From Galbula dea (taxonomy: Eukaryota; Chordata; Aves; Piciformes; Galbulidae): a stretch of DNA of 64,000 nucleotides. The stretch is taken from assembly GCA_013399015.1 (NCBI GenBank), contig VWZX01002950.1, positions 191,985-255,984 on the forward strand, in the 5' to 3' direction. Positions 57,753 through 64,000 of the stretch are shown here, piece after piece. Both the position numbers and the translations under genes were made by a program. The first letter of the stretch is position 1, and each line of letters starts with the position of its first letter. Under the pieces are notes generated by a model. The model was not told where the DNA came from and did not search any database. It saw only the letters and a list, made by a program, of their open reading frames with translations.

Positions 57753-60700
57753 ATCGCTTCATGGGGGCTGGGAGTCAGGAACAAGCCTAACCCTGTGGTG
57801 ATTTCCTGCACTAAGCCAGGCCTTGAGAGCTGTGGAGGGACAGTGCATTACCACACAGTTTACAGAAGCAGTATGGGAAGTTTGCATGGCTCTTCCAAAT
57901 GACCAGGATGGGGAGGAAGAGATGATCCTTGCTGAGGACTCTTCCAAAGTCAAACCCAAAGCTGCATGATCTAAGAAGGTGAGACTTGACTGCACAGGTA
58001 GCTGCTGGAGATTCAAGTGATTTTTTTATAAAGCTGACATTTTTTTCAGGTTGTTCTCACTGGAAGGTAAAGCCCTTCCCCCTTTCTCAGCTCTATCTCA
58101 CCTGAAAGCCAGCCCAGACCCACTGGAACATGACTTGGCATTTTTGCTCCCTTCCCTTGGAAGGCTGCCTAACAGAAGTAGATCTCTGCACTTTCTACCT
58201 CTAGTACCTCTCCAGCCTGTTTCTGTACCTGCTTGGTCCTTTGAGACATCAGCTCTTCCTTAGGCTATCTGTGCCTGTAACAGATGACAGATGTGTGATA
58301 ACATCACATTCTTCTGTCACCTTTCTGCTAGACTTCAAGCACTGAGTTCTGGTCTGTATATGTTCTCCTGTAGGTTCTCCCTTCCCTGATCCTTTGCTGC
58401 TTTGAATATTCCAGGCTGAGGAGCTGCACAGGTGCCCTTTCTTCCAGCTGCCAGCCATTTCTGTAAGCAGTTGCACAGAAGTGAGGCATAAGGGAAATGC
58501 AGCCAGTGCCAACCAGGTGAACTAAGCTCTCTGCTTTCCCTCTTTCCCTGCTTTGTTCTTCCCACCTTACACTCTGCACCTAATCATGCAACTCCCACTG
58601 TCTACAAAGCTTTATTCCCATTCACCAGTATTTTAAAGGTCTATATTAACTTTTTTGTTCTCTTTTTAAGAAGTTGGAGGTTTCCAGGGCAGAGCATTTG
58701 CTGGGGTTATAGTGGCATCAGCTGCTGGGAGGATGGGGACCATCACTGGCTCTCTCTGGCCAGTCGAGAGCCAGGCTCACCAACTTCACATGCTAAAGGA
58801 GGTGGCCTGGCAAAACCTGCATTTCTTCTCTGCTCAATTTAATGTTGGTGGCTCACTAAAGGATGGAGAAGACTCTCTCAAGCTGCTCAAGAAATGCTGC
58901 CATGAAAGGGCTCTTGGCTGTTCTGCAGCTGTGAGATGTGTGGACTAGACCCAGGCATGCTGCAGGGTGGACTCTGGTGGTTTTTAGCTCAGAGCAGGGC
59001 TCGTTCCCTCTCAGATGGGAGTTAGCAAACCACATCCCCACCCCTACCCAGAACCACAGAAAGATGGGAAACCTGCAAGCTTGTTCTTTCCTGAGCCTAG
59101 GCACTCTTTTTGCTGGCACCCCTCCCAGATGGCAGTTGGCCCATTTGAAGTCAGGACTGCACATAATGGAACATAAATTACTGCTGCTAACTGCAGTAAC
59201 GTGGTTAGGGAGAACAAACTGCACTGAAGCAATAGAGGTTTGTTGGGGTTTTTTCTTACTCTCAAAGAGGTCTCTCAGTGGAACAACTTCTGGAGCTAAT
59301 ATTAGGTCTGGGAATTTCAGAAGCACTAATAGGATTAGGCACATGACTTCCTGTTCAGTCTGATGGGAATCAAGTGTTTAATTCCCTTGGCTTCTCTGAG
59401 ATTTCAGCACAGATTCAGAAGCAGCACCCAAAGCACCAGTCCATCCAGATCTCCCTCTCTGGCTTTCCCCAGGCAAGGAGAGATTTGCTAATCCCCCCAT
59501 CAGAAGGGTGAAGGGCCTTCCTTGGGAAGAGCACCTGGCATGCAACCTGTGACAAAACAGTACTCTCTCCTCCTCAAGCTATGAAACAAACCCAAATACA
59601 GCTTCATATAGTACCTGTACAAGAAGGGAAGAACAGAATCGTGCCCTTCCACTCCCAGGAGGAAATCAGCTGTCATTTACCAACAACTCCCTTGGCAAGG
59701 AGGCTTAAGCTTAGTCTTACTTGGGTTCAGCTTGGTGCTTAGGGCAAGGCTCACGTTGCCTTTCCATCTTCAGGCAGTGCTGAAAGACTGACAGGGTGTT
59801 CAGAGTAGTGAAGGCTTGTCTGCAGTGCTGCTGCAGGACCACAGAGCTAAGCAGCATCATCCCTAAGAAGCATTTACTGCTGCCTTGTCTGGGGGGGCCA
59901 GTGGTCAGAGCAAGAATTTATGGCAAGATCTCATTGTCCTTTCTTTCCTGTCAATGATCTCTCTTGTTCTACAGCTGTCTTAATAGGTTTACTACTAACA
60001 GCACCAGTGTCTAATAGGATTAAACCCTGAAACAGAAACCTGTGGTGGAGAAAGCCTGTACTGCCTGGGTGGCTTTATGATCTCCAAACTTAACAGTACT
60101 GCTGTGTCTCTGGCTGTGCAGCCCTCCTCCTCCTCTGCCAAATCACATACACTGAAAGCAAGAAGTGGCAGCTGTTAGTTTCACCTCCTGTCAGGGGAGC
60201 TGCTGTGCTGTTATGGCACTTAGAGCAGCAGGCCTGTTCCCCAAAAGTAAAGGCTTGTCAGTCGGTAGTGGTGTAAGAAAGGCTCCTGCTAAAGGGACTC
60301 ACTCCTGGCAATGCTTCAGATCCCCAAACTCCCCCCCCACAAACATCTGATGTCATCATTACCTTCCAGTGCACAAGCAAAAGCTGTCCTCTCTCTGTCC
60401 AAACTGAAGATGAGCTTGGTTTTACCTGTAGGATACACTTCTACAGAGCAAGACAAAAGATAAGGGCTCTGAAGTGGAGGGTTCTTATCTGAATATACAC
60501 TTCTGGGCTTGTGGTGATGGCTTTCAGACTTCATTATTCCTACAGTACTTTCATTTGGGCACCCAGGGAGGAGCTGCCTAAGGGAAGCTTCAAAGGGAAT
60601 CCAATTTCTAATTAATACTGCATATTAATTTAATAACTACTAGCTTTTCACATGCTAATTTTGAGCTTTCCCTTGATGAATTCAGAGAAGAGTATTTAAG

Positions 60701-63700
60701 TGACAGTGTAACTCACTTTAAGGCTCCCTCCTCCTCTCTTCCCATCAGTTTTTAATGAGACCTTGTCCCATCACTTAAGAGAAGAGACCCTCCACTATCT
60801 TAAAGGCTGTTGGGCAGTCAGACAGCAGTGGAGAGATGGAATCCAGTTAGCATGGACACTGCTGGGTTTGTCTTCATCCTCAGCAAAACCTGGCAGAGGA
60901 GTTTTGTTTTCCTCCTCTCACCCACCCTTGCCTGCTGAGGATCATTTCCCTTCCTTAACACTCTTCACTTTCTGGTTCTCATCTCTTCTCTCCCTGCCTC
61001 CCCAAACCAGGGCAGCTGATACCATCTTCAAACTCAGCAGGAAGATTTTCAGCTGTGGATTTCCCCCTGTAATGGGCATTCCCCCAAAGCAGAAGGCAAT
61101 CAGGGATACAGTTTCACTGCTTCCCATCCTTTCCCTCTTTCTTCAATGGCTGAAAGAATTGCCAAAAGGGACCCAAGGAACTGACATCACATTTTAGGAT
61201 TCAGTGTTGTAACAATGAGCCAGGGTTTAATTAACCACCTAGCTCTGGGGGAGACCTGAGACAGAGGATCCAGTGCCTCACAAAACCACTGCTGCTTCTC
61301 CTGCAGTTACTGAGCTCCTTCCTCTCTCCTGCTACTGCACTTGGGAGTACAGCTCTACTTCAGGTTGGTCAAGTTAAAGTGCTAGATATTTTATGGAGAT
61401 AATGGAATTCTTTATCCTGCTTTGCAAAGAATCCAATCTAAGCAAACCAGTAACAGAAGAGGAGCTGGGGGAAAGAGAAGGAAATGGCAATTCCAAAGCA
61501 GGAGGAGGTGTGGGATATGCTGACTCCCCATCTGCTTGACCCCTGTGCCATGGGGATTTGTGCTTCCAAACATGAAATACCACAGGACAAGGAGACATTT
61601 AACCCTTTAATTGTTTCCATTAACCACAACAGACACATACAGCACATCTGAAACCAGTTTCTTTCTCTGAAACAATCCCCACCTTTCAAGTTAGACTTCA
61701 TTCCTCCTGCAGGAAAGAGAGTTCCCAAAAGCCACAGAAACTGCCCCTGAAACTCACCTAGCCCAAAAGGAGCCATGCCAGAGGATTCATGGCACTGCCT
61801 GCTGGGCAGGGACTAGTGGCTGCAGGAATCTGTAATACAATCATCAAGCAAAGGGAACATTACAGCAGAACACTAACCCTGCAGAAGTTTGATGGAAAAC
61901 ACTGAATATTCTCTATGGTATCTCCTAAATCCTACTGCAGAGAGAAGCTGTGACATAAGGGGAATGTGACCTGCTGCAAGGTCAGAGCTGAAGAATGAAC
62001 ACCAGCTATTGCTACTGAAACTTAACCCAGTGCATTTAAACAAAGCATGCAGAGCAGAGTCTGGGCCTTCAAAGGTAGGGAGTGACTTTCTGCATCTTGT
62101 TTGGGGAGAAAACATTTTTTCCAAGGGTTTTTCTTTCCTGCTAGTGTGCTCCCATGCACCCAGAGCCTTGTTCCCACAAGCACCCACCTCAGGGAGCTGA
62201 GAGGGAGCGCTACAGCCTTGCGCAGCCAGCACCACTCCCCTGGCTTTGGGCAGAAGCCAGGCTGTGGAGCAGGGACAAAAGGGCTGGAGCACATTTCTGT
62301 CCACACCAGCCTGAAACTCAGAAGCAGCCAAGGTGCATGCAGACTTGGAAACCAGGAAACTCTTCCTGCTCTGCTAACATTTTTGTAGTCTTTTCATCCA
62401 GTCACACAGACATCTCCTAGATGAGTCTGCTCCTTCACACTGCACCTCACAGCCAAGATCCACCCCAGTGCTGACCTGCTCTGGCACTGAGCCTACTGCT
62501 CTTAACAGCAAGGACAAGGATGATACTTAGGAGAAGCATCTGCACAGGCTCTGGCTGGCTATAAACTCCCTCAGGTTCAGCTCCTTCCCTCTCCCTGATT
62601 CATCAGTTACTATGCAGGTGGAATTCCGCTCTGCTGACATGACTAGGGAAAAGTTTCAGGCACCCACTGCCCAGCAAACTGAGATGATTAAGAGCAATTT
62701 GCTAAGTGCTTTGCCAAAGAGAATGTTTTGCATGCATGGATGTTAATTTTACCGTGCCAAGCATGTGAGGTTGAGAGAGAAGAGAGACCTGTGGCACCAG
62801 GGCAGCCTAGTGCCTCTATGGGACTGGGTGCTGTGGGTACAGCTATGATTTCCAGCAGAGACAGAGAGCTTTTTAGACACTTTTATTCAAAGGAGAGAAG
62901 AAAATTCTAATTGCACATCAGGTGATGCCTCTTCCCTTTCCTGCATCTTCCCCCCAAAGGAAATTTTCATCCACTCATTTCAAAAGGCAAGGTGAAACCA
63001 AGGCATTTGCCAAGTCCCCATTTCCAGGTGCTTTACTTTTGGATCTGTATAGTTTGCTCTGAAGGATCTGCTTCTTCCAGCAGAGACCAGGCAATTTCAT
63101 GTCACAGTCAACTTCAAGCATTTTTTGGCAATGAAACACCAAACAACAGTGAAAAGTTGTTTTCCTTAAGTCTTCTAGGTCTTTCTGCCTGTATTAGTTT
63201 GTGCCTCTTTTTTTAGGGGGGGAAGAGGGTGTGGGAATAAAGCACAGTGCAGATGCCTCAGCTTCACCTCCTACCCACAAGAGCTAGCAAAGCTTGGACA
63301 GTTTTGCTTTTTCAAATAAACAGCTCCACTGCAAGTGTAAAAACTAGAAAGGAGATAGAATAGAGATGAAATTCTGTAGGGATTAAAACTTTAATCCCAA
63401 TGAACTACTGACCCTAGCTCTGGTCTCTGAACAAAGGGGACAAGCACTCTACAGTAAGGGGAGGAGACTACTGGAAGGGATTTCCTCTTTGACTCAGGTT
63501 TGCCTCTTTTCCTACCTGTGTGGTTTGGGACTGTGCAGGATGGACTGTTTTGACATGTATGAAATGAGTTACTCTGGAGCTTACTAGAAGGAATTGGTCA
63601 TTTTTCTGCAGATACATGTAACAGTGTTTTTCTTTTCTGTTTCAGTAAGTCACATATTTACCAAATCCTTATATGGTAAAAGGAGGTGTAAATGCTGTCA

Positions 63701-64000
63701 TTTAAACAATTAAATTGTGCCATGATGCACCTTGACTCCACAACACTAACAATAAAAGAGCCCAGCTGCTCACCTAAACCTGAGGAACATAAAACATCTT
63801 ATTATGCTAGGTAAGATTCTTCAAGATTTTGCCTCATAAATAGTTTTGCACTTGACTGTGCCAAGACTGCCCAAGTGAAAGAGAAGTTCTTTGCACATGC
63901 TCCTGAAAATGCTCAAAGAACTGGAAAGAACCATTGATTCCCCAAAGCAAGGCCATCAGAGATAAAACTGGGACTGTTCATCTGCAGTCCACAAGGATGC
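57753..64000. other. Non-coding flank with A/C bias, gene content unknown
   Basis: I see no exon with family similarity on either strand. From about 59 kb the + strand becomes A/C-rich, the mirror of the upstream region, which would suit introns or a UTR of a minus-strand gene. Possible minus-strand poly(A) signals are TTTATT at 58611-58616 and 62882-62887 and TTTAAT at 61606-61611. Positions 60600-60720 are AT-rich with TAATTA cores. Minus-strand open frames at 58856-59344 and 61873-62331 match nothing I know. Confidence 0.4.

Noticed and set aside
58856..59344. 162-codon minus-strand and 141-codon plus-strand overlapping frames
   Set aside because: Both strands are open over the same bases and neither product resembles a protein family; reported only through the composition flip.
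61873..62331. 152-codon minus-strand open frame
   Set aside because: No recognisable motif, and several competing frames overlap; insufficient for a gene call.
1..64000. CRISPR arrays, tRNA, rRNA, bacterial operons, full-length retroviruses
   Set aside because: No regularly spaced repeats, cloverleaf-type sequences, rRNA text or paired LTRs with viral motifs were seen; the window is vertebrate intronic DNA with truncated CR1 copies.

Overview
This is vertebrate, and most likely avian, nuclear DNA. Genes are sparse and split by introns with GT/AG borders. At least a dozen dispersed repeats carry the 3' end typical of the bird CR1 LINE: they finish in repeats of ATTCTATG-like sequence and contain stretches such as TTGGACTAGATGATCTCCAGAGG. 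No bacterial, plasmid or phage features are present. The species cannot be named from what is visible.

Only one protein-coding gene is secure. It is AGPAT3 (1-acyl-sn-glycerol-3-phosphate acyltransferase gamma, LPAAT-gamma) on the + strand. Its start codon is at 37863 and its stop ends at 51063. Eight coding exons join in frame into 376 residues with intact acyltransferase motifs (NHX4D at residues 95-101, EGTR at 176-179), an N-terminal membrane anchor and a C-terminal membrane pair. All introns are GT-AG and every phase matches. A non-coding stretch of 49 bases precedes the ATG in the first coding exon, so at least one 5' UTR exon lies further upstream.

Layout. Positions 1-37813 are non-coding and probably belong to the 5' intron(s) of AGPAT3. 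This part is T/G-rich on the + strand, holds CR1 fragments and low-complexity T- and GT-rich tracts, and has no CpG-island promoter. Within it, 23.7-24.5 kb holds two exon-like blocks with good splice borders that share one open frame across the junction; this is the most interesting unexplained signal. Positions 37814-51063 are the AGPAT3 coding region. One of its introns (intron 3) is mostly a CR1 copy, and another (intron 8) carries a C-rich tract whose complement is full of G-runs. From 51064 to about 57.2 kb is the probable 3' UTR, with several AATAAA signals. From about 57.7 kb to the end there is no recognisable exon. The base composition shifts there from T/G-rich to A/C-rich around 58.7-59.4 kb, which suggests a convergent minus-strand transcription unit or the end of the AGPAT3 unit.

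I did not find a clearly novel system. The findings are candidate exons, repeat-driven structural features and composition signals, each with a stated test.
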